From contig VHCZ01000038.1 in assembly GCA_016871535.1 (NCBI GenBank), positions 1 to 35,344 on the forward strand: DNA of 35,344 nucleotides, in the 5' to 3' direction. This stretch comes from Verrucomicrobiota bacterium (lineage in GTDB: Bacteria > Verrucomicrobiota > Verrucomicrobiia > Limisphaerales > SIBE01). Below, piece after piece: positions 17,415 to 24,878 of the stretch. Numbering within the stretch: the stretch's first letter is position 1; every line of letters starts with the position of its first letter. Both the position numbers and the translations under genes were made by a program. The notes beneath the pieces are model-generated. The model did no database searches. It was not told the origin of the DNA and worked only from the letters and a program-made list of their open reading frames with translations.

Positions 17415-20400
17415 ATGTCGAAACGGTCCGCTGTTCCTGTGATTCGCCTGCGCGGGGTGCGTCACAACAATCTCAAAAATTTCGATCTCGATCTCCCGGC
17501 CAACCGACTGATCGTCGTCACCGGGCCGAGCGGTTCGGGAAAAAGTTCGCTGGCGTTCGACACGCTCTATGCGGAAGGCCAGCGGCGCTACATCGAGACT
17601 TTCTCGCCTTACGCCCGCCAGTTTTTCGATCGCATGGACAAACCGCGCGTGGACAGCATCGAAGGCATTCCGCCCGCGATCGCGATCGAACAACGCAACA
17701 CCGTCAAGACCACGCGATCCACCGTCGGCACGATCACGGAGATTTGCGACTACATGAAGCTGGCCTGGTCGCACCTGGCGCAGCTCTATTGCCGGCAATG
17801 TGGCCGGCCGGTGCGGAAAGATTCGCCGGATCAGATTTGGGCAAACCTGACTTCCGGCGGGGCAGGGGAGGGCCGCGTGGCAGAGGAAGTCCTGATCGCG
17901 TTTGAACTCGAACTTTCCGAAAAGCTTTCCCTGGCGGACTCGCTCGCCTTGATCGCCAAGCAAGGCTACCAGCGCTTGCTCCTGGCAAACTCAGACCACG
18001 ACCGCAAACTCGAAGTCGTGCGCGTGGAGGAAGCCGCGGCGCGTCTTCAGGACCGGAATGCCAAGCATCTGACCGTGCTTCAGGATCGACTGGGGCTGAC
18101 GGCGGCCAATCGCGCCCGCTTCGCCGAAGCGTGCGAGCAAGCGTATCATTTCGGCCGAGGCCAGATCGTCGTGCATCCTCCGAACGGCGGTCTGGCCCAG
18201 CGCTTTTCCAGCCGCTTTCATTGCGCGCAGTGCGACCTCGAATATCGGGAGCCGACGCCGGCGCTTTTCAGCTTCAATCATCCGCTCGGCGCGTGCCCCA
18301 CTTGCCGAGGCTTCGGGCGCACCATCACGATCGATTACGATCTGGCGATTCCGGACCGCTCGCTCTCGCTGGCGGAGGGCGCGGCCAAGCCCTGGCAGAG
18401 CGGCATGTCCGCCGAATGCCAGGACGACCTGCTGAAGTTCTGCAAACTCCGGAAAGTTCCGACTCAGGTGCCCTTCCAGGATCTCCCCAAAAACTCGCAG
18501 GACTGGGTTTTGAACGGCGACCCGGACTACGGCAAAGACAAAGAACACGAGTGGCCTCGCGCGTGGTACGGCTTGAAGGGCTACTTCCGTTGGCTGGAAT
18601 CGCGGTCTTACAAGATGCACGTGCGCGTGCTGCTTTCGCGCTATCGCGCTTACCGCACGTGCGCGGATTGCCACGGGCAGCGGTTTCAACCGGAGGCGCT
18701 TCACTTCAAGTTGCCGGATCACAACGCCCAGTTGATCACGCTGGCGGATTTCTATCGCCAGCCGGTTTCCAGCGCGCTGCTCGTCGTTGAAGCTCTCATG
18801 GCCTCGCGGAAGGAACGCAAATCTTCGGACCCCCTTTTCGTGAGCCTCAACGAAGTGCGCGCGCGGCTCAAATACCTCGACGAAGTCGGTCTGGGTTATC
18901 TGACACTGGATCGCGCGACGCGGACGCTTTCGGGCGGCGAGACTGAACGCGTGAGCCTCACCACGTGCCTGGGTTCTGGCCTGGTCAACACGTTGTTCGT
19001 TCTGGACGAACCCAGCGTTGGCCTCCACGCCCGTGACACGGCGCGCCTGGTCAAAATCCTGGAACGCCTGCGCGACGCAGGCAACACCGTCGTCGTCGTC
19101 GAACACGAAGCGAGCGTCATGCGCGCGGCGGATCAAATTGTCGATCTCGGTCCAGGCCACGGTGAAACCGGCGGGCGCCTGGTGTTTCAAGGCGCGTTCG
19201 GCTCGATCCGTCGGGCGAAAGGAACGCTGACCGGCGATTACTTGAGCGGCCAGCGGAAGATCGAGATTCTTCCGCGCCGCAAGGTTTCGCCGCAACGCAG
19301 GAAGCTCCAACTTGCGAACGCCATGCTGCACAATCTGAAGAATCTCGCGGTCGAAATTCCGTTGGAGCGGCTGGTTTGTGTCACGGGCGTCAGCGGTTCG
19401 GGGAAGACGACGCTGGTTCGGGGAGTTCTTTTGCCGGCGTTGGAGGCAAGGTTCAGGAGCCGGACGTCAGGGGTCAGGGGTCAGGGGTCAGGGGTCAGTG
19501 ATCCCCTCACCCGTCCTGCGGACACCGTCGCCATCTCTGAGGGGGAGAGGGACGGGGTGAGGGGGGACGTTCAGGGCGGAGATGGTGGTGCGGAGGGGGA
19601 CGATGGCGAAGATGCTTTGACGGCCGCAGCGGATTCTCCGCATCCCGCGGCGCAGCTTTCGGGCGCGGAGCATTTGGGGCGCGCGGTGCTGGTGGACCAA
19701 TCGCCCATCGGGAAAACGCCGCGTTCGACACCGGCGGTTTATACGGGCGCGTTCGATCATGTCCGCGAGCTATTCGCGCGATCGGAATTGGCCCGCCAGC
19801 GCGGCTTGAAAGCGAGCGCCTTCAGTTTCAATTCGCGCGAAGGCCAGTGCGAACGTTGCCGCGGCGCGGGCTTCGAGAAGATCGAAATGCAATTCCTGAG
19901 CGACGTCTTTATCCGTTGTCCGGAGTGCGATGGCCGGCGGTATCGGGAACACATTCTGGAGGTTAAGCTATCCAGGAGTTTGAGTCCTGAACAAGGGGCC
20001 AAGAACGCCCATCGCGCTTCTTGCTCTGTTCTCTGCGAAGGGAGGAGAGGGCAGGGGAGAGGAGGGCCGTTTGTGCCAAGCTCCCCCTCTCCTCGATCCT
20101 CTCCCCGCTCGTTTCTCACGGGGAGAGGAAGAAAATCCAAAGCCGACGTCTCTGCTGATTCAACCCCCGGGAGCGAGGTTGGGGGCTCTGGGACCGGTGA
20201 AGTGATTCAAGCCTGGAGCATCGCAGATTTTCTGGAGGCGACCGTCGAAGATGGGATTCAATTCTTGTCCGCATTTCCGGATTCACCCCCGGCCCGGCTG
20301 GCCGTCTCCAAACTGAAACTCCTGGAGGAAGTCGGTCTCGGTTATCTGCGGCTGGGCCAACCCATCAACACGCTGTCCGGCGGCGAATGCCAGCGGTTGA

Positions 20401-20726
20401 AGCTGGTGAGCCACCTCGCCGAATTCACCGAAGCCAACGCGCTGGAAAACAAGCCGACGCTTTTCCTCTTCGACGAGCCGACGACCGGATTGCACTTCGA
20501 GGACATCGCGGTCTTGCTCCGTGTGTTTCATCGGCTCGTGGAGGCCGGACACTCCGTCGTGATCATCGAACACAATCTCGACGTGATCAAATGCGCCGAT
20601 TGGATCATCGATCTGGGGCCGGAAGCCGGGGAAGAAGGTGGCCGCGTCGTCATTGAGGGGACGCCCGAACAAGTGGCTGCGTGCTCGGCCAGCCACACCG
20701 GGCAGGCTTTGCGCGAGCTGCTTTGA
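17415..20726 (+). CDS. uvrA: Excinuclease ABC subunit A (UvrA), with two repeat-derived inserts
   Basis: An 1103-aa protein, where about 940 is usual. UvrA finds DNA damage and loads UvrB in nucleotide-excision repair. Visible are Walker A GPSGSGKSS (residues about 37-45) and GVSGSGKTT (near 657); signatures LSGGETERV (near 505) and LSGGECQRL (near 988); Walker B LFVLDEPSVGLHARD and LFLFDEPTTGLHFED; and zinc-type Cys pairs including CAQC, CPTCRGFG, CADCHG, CERCRGAG and CPEC. The N-terminal style (FSPYARQFFDRMDKP) differs from classical UvrA and fits a divergent paralogue. About 65 residues at 680-745 and about 75 at 854-930 have no place in the family: the first carries GGGTCAG heptamers and a CCCTCACCC repeat, the second a CTCTCCCC hairpin repeat. 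Both lie between conserved blocks and keep the frame. TTG 17376 is a less likely start. Confidence 0.93.
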   Translation: MSKRSAVPVIRLRGVRHNNLKNFDLDLPANRLIVVTGPSGSGKSSLAFDTLYAEGQRRYIETFSPYARQFFDRMDKPRVDSIEGIPPAIAIEQRNTVKTTRSTVGTITEICDYMKLAWSHLAQLYCRQCGRPVRKDSPDQIWANLTSGGAGEGRVAEEVLIAFELELSEKLSLADSLALIAKQGYQRLLLANSDHDRKLEVVRVEEAAARLQDRNAKHLTVLQDRLGLTAANRARFAEACEQAYHFGRGQIVVHPPNGGLAQRFSSRFHCAQCDLEYREPTPALFSFNHPLGACPTCRGFGRTITIDYDLAIPDRSLSLAEGAAKPWQSGMSAECQDDLLKFCKLRKVPTQVPFQDLPKNSQDWVLNGDPDYGKDKEHEWPRAWYGLKGYFRWLESRSYKMHVRVLLSRYRAYRTCADCHGQRFQPEALHFKLPDHNAQLITLADFYRQPVSSALLVVEALMASRKERKSSDPLFVSLNEVRARLKYLDEVGLGYLTLDRATRTLSGGETERVSLTTCLGSGLVNTLFVLDEPSVGLHARDTARLVKILERLRDAGNTVVVVEHEASVMRAADQIVDLGPGHGETGGRLVFQGAFGSIRRAKGTLTGDYLSGQRKIEILPRRKVSPQRRKLQLANAMLHNLKNLAVEIPLERLVCVTGVSGSGKTTLVRGVLLPALEARFRSRTSGVRGQGSGVSDPLTRPADTVAISEGERDGVRGDVQGGDGGAEGDDGEDALTAAADSPHPAAQLSGAEHLGRAVLVDQSPIGKTPRSTPAVYTGAFDHVRELFARSELARQRGLKASAFSFNSREGQCERCRGAGFEKIEMQFLSDVFIRCPECDGRRYREHILEVKLSRSLSPEQGAKNAHRASCSVLCEGRRGQGRGGPFVPSSPSPRSSPRSFLTGRGRKSKADVSADSTPGSEVGGSGTGEVIQAWSIADFLEATVEDGIQFLSAFPDSPPARLAVSKLKLLEEVGLGYLRLGQPINTLSGGECQRLKLVSHLAEFTEANALENKPTLFLFDEPTTGLHFEDIAVLLRVFHRLVEAGHSVVIIEHNLDVIKCADWIIDLGPEAGEEGGRVVIEGTPEQVAACSASHTGQALRELL
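19466..19498 (+). repeat. GGGTCAG tandem heptamer inside uvrA
   Basis: Four perfect GGGTCAG units (19471-19498) follow a partial GTCAG. The 7-nt unit is not a multiple of three, so gain or loss of one unit would shift the uvrA frame after about residue 690. Confidence 0.85.
19502..19567. repeat. CCCTCACCC/GGGTGAGGG inverted repeat inside uvrA
   Basis: Left arm TCCCCTCACCCGTCC (19502-19516) and right arm GGACGGGGTGAGGGG (from 19550) are complementary apart from one bulged G. It directly follows the heptamer tract and forms the rest of the first uvrA insert. Confidence 0.75.
20037..20128. repeat. CTCTCCCC/GGGGAGAG repeat inside uvrA
   Basis: The core hairpin CCTCTCCCC (20098-20106) / GGGGAGAGG (20120-20128) has a 13-nt loop. 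Purine-rich GGAGAGGGCAGGGGAGAGG to its left pairs with CCCCCTCTCCTC. It encodes the Arg/Gly/Pro/Ser-rich part of the second uvrA insert. Confidence 0.75.
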
Positions 20727-21125
20727 CCCTATGAAGAAAGCACCCCAAACAGCGAGACACGACTTTCACGAATTAATTTAAGGGTCTGTGCAGACCGTGG
20801 GATTGACGACAGATCGACCGGAGAACCGTAGCGCAGATTTTCAATCTGCTGTATCGCCGATTTCCAATCGGCAGGGCGCCGGCAAGTCCCAGCGGGCTCG
20901 GACTGGGAGACGCCCCGCAGAATACAATTCTGCGCTACGGCAGAGTGCAACTCTGCGCTACGAGCTTTGTCGTCCATCCGCGGACCAAGCAGTAACACGA
21001 TTTGAAGTTACGTTCAGAATCCGTGATAATTCGTGCAATTCGTGTCTCGAGAAAGACTGGCGTCGTTGGATCTGCGTTGATCCGCGTCCATCTGCGGTTT
21101 CGAGGCCTTTCGCGTAACGCTAAAT
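20727..21125. other. Repeat-filled gap downstream of uvrA
   Basis: No gene is supported. The gap holds a four-hairpin element (20827-20962) and degenerate ATCCGTG/ATCTGCG-type units from about 21018 to 21105. It separates the end of uvrA from the end of the convergent zinc-ribbon gene. Confidence 0.6.
20827..20962. repeat. Four-hairpin element, copy 2
   Basis: CGTAGC; GCAGATT-ttc-AATCTGC; GTATCG; GCCGATT-tcc-AATCGGC; spacer; GCAGAAT-aca-ATTCTGC; CTACGG; GCAGAGT-gca-ACTCTGC; GCTACG. Relative to the copy at 7949-8087, hairpins 2 and 3 have changed on both sides of the stem so that pairing is kept. Confidence 0.85.
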
Positions 21126-21422
21126 TTAATCGCCGAGCAGTTTCTTCAATTGATCTCTCGCAGAGGACTCCCGAGCGTCGGATGCCGATTTAGGGACGAA
21201 ACCGCGTTTGGCCATCTCGAAGTATTCGCAAAAATTTGCCATGTTTTTCTCGGCCACCGGATCCGCGCGGCGGTCGCGGCATTGGTGGGCGACCTTGGGA
21301 TCGTAACTGACGCAGTTCAAACACACTTTCAGATCGGACCCGCAGCGATGGCACGAATCGCCGCGTCCCGGCTGGCCCGAGAGCGTCCATTCCCAGCCGC
21401 AGTTATGACAGTGACGAGTCAT
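21126..21422 (-). CDS. Small zinc-ribbon protein of unknown function
   Basis: A 98-aa protein. It opens with TRHCHNCGWEW, then SCHRCG, VCLNCVSYDP and HQC, so it has at least three Cys-x2-Cys pairs (C5/C8, C24/C27, C34/C37) plus further Cys at about 48 and 66. This predicts one or two zinc ribbons. Small proteins of this kind occur widely without assigned function. The C-terminal third (KSASDARESSARDQLKKLL) is charged and helical. The ATG is at 21420-21422; no strong Shine-Dalgarno sequence precedes it. Confidence 0.7.
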   Translation of the reverse strand: MTRHCHNCGWEWTLSGQPGRGDSCHRCGSDLKVCLNCVSYDPKVAHQCRDRRADPVAEKNMANFCEYFEMAKRGFVPKSASDARESSARDQLKKLLGD

Positions 21423-21575
21423 GCGGGAGAGCTTAAACCGGTAAAGGCGAAATCAGAAGTCCAAAGGCATGATCCACAGCAATGAGGGGTTTGATGTCGG
21501 TCATGACCTCAAGCTCATCCACAGCCAAGGGAAGCGCCAGCCTGAAATCGGATGGCTTACGGAAATCCGGCGACC

Positions 21576-21604
21576 TTGACGGACCTCACGACTCCGCCCA
21601 CGAT
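21576..21604 (+). promoter_or_regulatory. Putative promoter of the M28 peptidase gene, leaderless layout
   Basis: TTGACG (21576-21581), 17-bp spacer, CACGAT (21599-21604), then 8 nt to the ATG at 21613. The -35 is good and the -10 matches at three positions. Confidence 0.45.
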
Positions 21605-21612
21605 CCAGCGCC

Positions 21613-23052
21613 ATGAATCTTTCCCTGTGTTCCGTTCGTTTCGTGGTGTTCGGACTCATGCTGTCGATTCCGGCGTTCGCAGCAACGGTTGAACCGATCC
21701 TTGGCTTCAGTCCCGCCGCCGCCGAACGTCAACGCGCGTTGGAAGCGAAATTCGACGCGCAGCTTGACCCCCTTTTGCTCTCGGAATGGATGAAGCGGCT
21801 CGCGGCGAAGCCGAATCACGTCGGGTCCACGCACGTGAAGGCGAATGCCGAATTCATCGCCGCGCAGTTCCGTTCCTGGGGTTTCGATAACGTCGTGGCC
21901 AGGCTGCGCGGGCGCGAGCGCCCGGACCAATGGATCATCCGGGGCAATCATCACGACGCCTGGGTGTTCGGCGCGGAAGACCCGCTCAGTGGTTTGGTGG
22001 CGTTGATGGCGGAGGCCCGAGCCATCGGGCTTCTGGCCAGGGAAGGTTGGGCGCCAAGGCGCACCCTGATTTTCACGGCCTGGGATGCGGAGGAACCCGG
22101 ACTGCTGGGGTCGACCGAATGGGCCGAGACGCACGCGAAGGAACTTCGCGAGCATGCCGCGATTTACATCAACTCCGACAACAGCGGGCGCGGCTTCCTG
22201 CGCGTCGGCGGTTCGCACACGCTGGAAAAATGGATCAACGGCATCGCGCGCGACGTGATCGATCCGCAAAAAGGAATTCCGGTCGCCGAACGGCTGCGCG
22301 CCTTCCGCTTGATCAACGGCACAGCGGAAGATCGGCGTGACGCGCAACATCGCGCGGACCTTCGCATTGGGGCGCTGGGTTCCGGATCGGACTACACGCC
22401 ATTCCTCCAGCATCTCGGCATCGCTTCGCTCGATATCCGGTACCAAGGCGAGAATCGCGGCGGGTCTTACCATTCGATCTACGACTCGTTCGATCACTAC
22501 GCCCGATTCGGTGATCCCGGCTTTCAATATGGCATCGCTCTGGCGAAAACCGCCGGGCGCGCAGTGCTTCGCAGCGCGCAGGCCAACTTCCTGCCCTTCG
22601 AGTTTTCAAATTTTTTGGAAACGGTCCGCCGGTTTGCCAGAGACGTAGTGAAACTTGCCGACGACACGCGGGAAGAAACGCAGCGGCACAACCGCCTGGT
22701 CGGACAGCGCCAATTCGAGAAAGCCGCCGACCCGCGCGAACCCTTCGTGGCGCCGCGCCTGAAATCCCCGGTGCCGCATTTCAACTTCTCGCCCCTGCAC
22801 AATGCTCTGGATCGTCTGGAGACAGCGGTGCGCCAGTTCGAGTCCGTCCTCCAAAAGCGCACTCAACCGGAGTGGCAGCTTGACGCGGAGTCCGAGGCAA
22901 AGCTCGACAGTCTGCTCAAGGAGATCGAACGCGCGCTGACGTCCGAAGAAGGATTGCCACGCCGTCCGTGGTATCGGCATCTTGTCTATGCGCCGGGAGC
23001 TTACACAGGCTACGGCGTCAAGACGCTCCCAGGGACCCAAATCCTCGCCTAA
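21613..23052 (+). CDS. GCPII-like M28 zinc peptidase lacking the PA domain, 3' end cut by an inserted element
   Basis: A 479-aa exported protein with a signal peptide (SVRFVVFGLMLSIPAFA). Metal-site motifs match glutamate carboxypeptidase II/PSMA: GNHHDAWVFGAEDP, FTAWDAEEPGLLGSTEWAE (catalytic Glu), YINSDNSG, LGSGSDYTPFLQHLGIAS and YHSIYDSFDHY. A transferrin-receptor-like dimerisation domain follows, ending at WYRHLVYAPGAYTGYG. Two oddities: near 21887, FRSWGFD joins directly to NVVARLRG, although in the family about 200 residues containing the PA domain lie between; and after LPG (23032-23034) the frame enters a 163-bp inserted element and stops eight residues later. The lost 42 codons are still present at 23204-23330. 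The active site is intact but the C-terminal helices are missing, so activity is doubtful. Confidence 0.88.
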   Translation: MNLSLCSVRFVVFGLMLSIPAFAATVEPILGFSPAAAERQRALEAKFDAQLDPLLLSEWMKRLAAKPNHVGSTHVKANAEFIAAQFRSWGFDNVVARLRGRERPDQWIIRGNHHDAWVFGAEDPLSGLVALMAEARAIGLLAREGWAPRRTLIFTAWDAEEPGLLGSTEWAETHAKELREHAAIYINSDNSGRGFLRVGGSHTLEKWINGIARDVIDPQKGIPVAERLRAFRLINGTAEDRRDAQHRADLRIGALGSGSDYTPFLQHLGIASLDIRYQGENRGGSYHSIYDSFDHYARFGDPGFQYGIALAKTAGRAVLRSAQANFLPFEFSNFLETVRRFARDVVKLADDTREETQRHNRLVGQRQFEKAADPREPFVAPRLKSPVPHFNFSPLHNALDRLETAVRQFESVLQKRTQPEWQLDAESEAKLDSLLKEIERALTSEEGLPRRPWYRHLVYAPGAYTGYGVKTLPGTQILA

Positions 23053-23198
23053 GGATTTTGAAAACGAGTCTTGAGCCGGTGGGCGTGGCATTTTCGATAG
23101 ACGCGATTCAATACGAAATCTATTGAACCGCGACGTTGGCACGCCCCGAACTGGCCGCATCGCAAGGATGGTTTTGAAGATTTAGGCGAGGAACATGG
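23036..23198. mobile_element. 163-bp inserted element with inverted ends and AGGGA duplication
   Basis: AGGGA occurs directly before (23031-23035) and directly after (23199-23203) the element. Its ends carry an imperfect inverted repeat: TCCTCGCCTAAGGATTTTG on the left matches the complement of CAAAATCTTC-type right-end sequence (GGTTTTGAAGATTTAGGCG, then AGGA). There is no coding capacity. Removing the element and one AGGGA restores the peptidase frame to LPG-IREAIEERRW, which matches the expected C-terminal region of the family. Confidence 0.82.
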
Positions 23199-23203
23199 AG
23201 GGA

Positions 23204-23330
23204 TACGCGAAGCCATCGAGGAACGCCGTTGGGAAGAAGTGGACCCGCAAACCGTCCGTGTGGCCCTGGCGGTGGAAAGATGCGCGGAAATTTTGGATCG
23301 GGGGAGAACCGAAGTGCTGGCGAACCAGTA
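23204..23330 (+). pseudogene. Detached 3' end of the M28 peptidase gene
   Basis: After the AGGGA repeat, the frame reads REAIEERRWEEVDPQTV, then RVALAVERCAEILDRGR, then TEVLANQ. This fits the last helices of the GCPII/TfR dimerisation domain. The native stop was TAA: its T and A are 23329-23330 and its last A is now 23605, on the far side of the second MITE. No start codon or ribosome-binding site serves this piece, so it is not expected to be translated. Confidence 0.78.
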
Positions 23331-23602
23331 CTGATCAGACCGTGGGATAGAATACACTTTGTTGCGTCGCATTTGGGCTCTGGCTCAGGCGCGACGAAGG
23401 AGAATGTCCCTGGTGGATCTTCGACTGAGGAGCAACGAAGCCAGATCCCAAATGCGACGCAACCCGCAGGGCCAGGGGTCTTTTGGCCCGCCGCTTCGTC
23501 GCTCGCTCGTTGTGGATCGCAGGGATACACCGCCTCGCGCGCTCCTCGCCGCTGGCCAAAATCCCTCCTGGCAAAGTGTATTCTATCCCACGGTCTGATC
23601 AG
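23331..23602 (-). mobile_element. MITE copy 2, perfect 31-bp terminal inverted repeats, TA duplication
   Basis: A 272-bp element flanked by TA on both sides (23329-23330, 23603-23604). Its 31-bp ends begin CTGATCAGACCG and match each other perfectly. The interior is the reverse complement of the copy at 9179-9445, with few differences and a few extra bases. It sits exactly in the former TAA stop codon of the M28 peptidase gene; reading across the junction gives TAC TGA, so a stop reappears one codon later. Confidence 0.92.
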
Positions 23603-23651
23603 TAAGCAATGGCGGCGATGTTTCAACAGGAGGGAAGAGAGGCGCCAGAGT

Positions 23652-24872
23652 TCAACGACCTCGGAGTTCGTGGTCTGGCGCCGAAGTCCCCTCGTGGATG
23701 AGTCGGAGTGAACTCGGCGGCGTCGGCGGCGGCAAGGGGACGCGCTTCCAACCTTCCAGGCCAAGTCCGATGTCTCTTTCGACGAATTCCCAGAGAACCA
23801 CCTTTTTGTCCTTAAGAAATGCGGGACGTCCACGCAACTCCTGCCGCACCAGCGTGGATCCGCCGCCGTCATTCACCAACGCCAGCACCGGTTGTTTGAG
23901 TTCCTTGGCCAGGTGCGCGATGAAACCCGCCGCTTTCGGCTCGTCGGTTTGATAGACCCGCACGAAACTGTCGCCCAACACCAGAATCTCCGCATCCGGC
24001 GCGTCCTTGTAGAGATCGCCGTCGTCTCGACGCACCACCTGGAGGCATGGGACGGTTTCGGGGCGGATGCGCCGCTCGATCCTCGGCACTTGCATCATGC
24101 GCAAGATGTCGCCCAATCGCTGCACCGGCGCGGGCTTCTCGGTGTATTCAACCTGGCCAGGCTGCGCCCAGCCTAATTCAAGGAGACGCCGCGCTACGGT
24201 TTTGGCCGCGAGCGCGACTCCGGCCGGCGACCAATGCGTATCTTGCGCCAGATACAACGAAGCCTGGGAATTGGCACCCGCCTGCTCCCGCGCGTCGCCA
24301 AACGCCTGGAAAAGATCGATGATTTCGACGTTTGCCGCGCGAAGCTTCTCCAGCACCTCTCTCGTTCGTGGCGCCAGCACGCCGCGGCCAGGCTCAGCCC
24401 GTGAAGTCAGTTGATCCGGGTAAATGCTTTCCTTGTTCGGCACCGGCAGGAGCGCAAGCCGGATGCCGCGCGCCGCCAGTTGATCGTGAAAATCCACGAT
24501 GGCGGCGACCGGATCATTCGTGACGCCTGCGGTGATCGCGTTCTCAGGCCGAGCCAGCATGTAACTCAGTCCGGGTTTGTAGAAATACCAGCCCGCCGAA
24601 CCGATGGCGGCCTTTTCTCCGCCATCGTTCAGCCAGGCGAACTGGGCGAACTGAATCCAGGGCCGCGTTGCTCGCGCCGCCCAATTGCCGGCTTCCAGGT
24701 TTCGCTCGTAAGCGCGCAGATGGGCCGCGGTGGGCGGCTGGTTGAAGAGCTCGAAGGCGTGAATTCCGTCGTCCTGGCGCGCTTCGATCACGATTTGAAT
24801 CAACGGCACGGCGACGAGGATCCCAAGAAAGATCAGGATCAAGCACCATTGAGGATCGCGAAGGCGGCTCAT
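23652..24872 (-). CDS. AlgJ/AlgX-like SGNH-type acetyltransferase partner protein
   Basis: About 406 aa. An N-terminal membrane anchor (CLILIFLGILVAVPLIQIVI) places the rest outside the cytoplasmic membrane. The catalytic-type motifs of the AlgJ/AlgX (SGNH hydrolase-like) family are present: DTHWSPAGVALAA (Asp-x2-His block) and EILVLGDSFVRVYQ (nucleophile Ser). A Pro-rich tail (LPPPTPPSSL) ends the protein. Such proteins transfer acetyl groups delivered by an MBOAT partner to an exported polysaccharide. The MBOAT gene lies directly upstream; its TGA at 24879-24881 touches a GTG (24878), and the ATG used here is at 24872, so the two are surely cotranscribed. The acylated polymer is not identifiable; no other alginate genes are nearby. 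Confidence 0.85.
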   Translation of the reverse strand: MSRLRDPQWCLILIFLGILVAVPLIQIVIEARQDDGIHAFELFNQPPTAAHLRAYERNLEAGNWAARATRPWIQFAQFAWLNDGGEKAAIGSAGWYFYKPGLSYMLARPENAITAGVTNDPVAAIVDFHDQLAARGIRLALLPVPNKESIYPDQLTSRAEPGRGVLAPRTREVLEKLRAANVEIIDLFQAFGDAREQAGANSQASLYLAQDTHWSPAGVALAAKTVARRLLELGWAQPGQVEYTEKPAPVQRLGDILRMMQVPRIERRIRPETVPCLQVVRRDDGDLYKDAPDAEILVLGDSFVRVYQTDEPKAAGFIAHLAKELKQPVLALVNDGGGSTLVRQELRGRPAFLKDKKVVLWEFVERDIGLGLEGWKRVPLPPPTPPSSLRLIHEGTSAPDHELRGR

Positions 24873-24878
24873 GACCAC

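Noticed and set aside
17991-19331. A 446-codon minus-strand open frame within uvrA
   Set aside because: It is antisense to clearly coding UvrA sequence with intact motifs.
20827-20962. tRNA-like cloverleaf
   Set aside because: Although four hairpins occur in order, there is no acceptor stem with CCA-type end, no T-loop or D-loop consensus, and stems have 3-nt loops.
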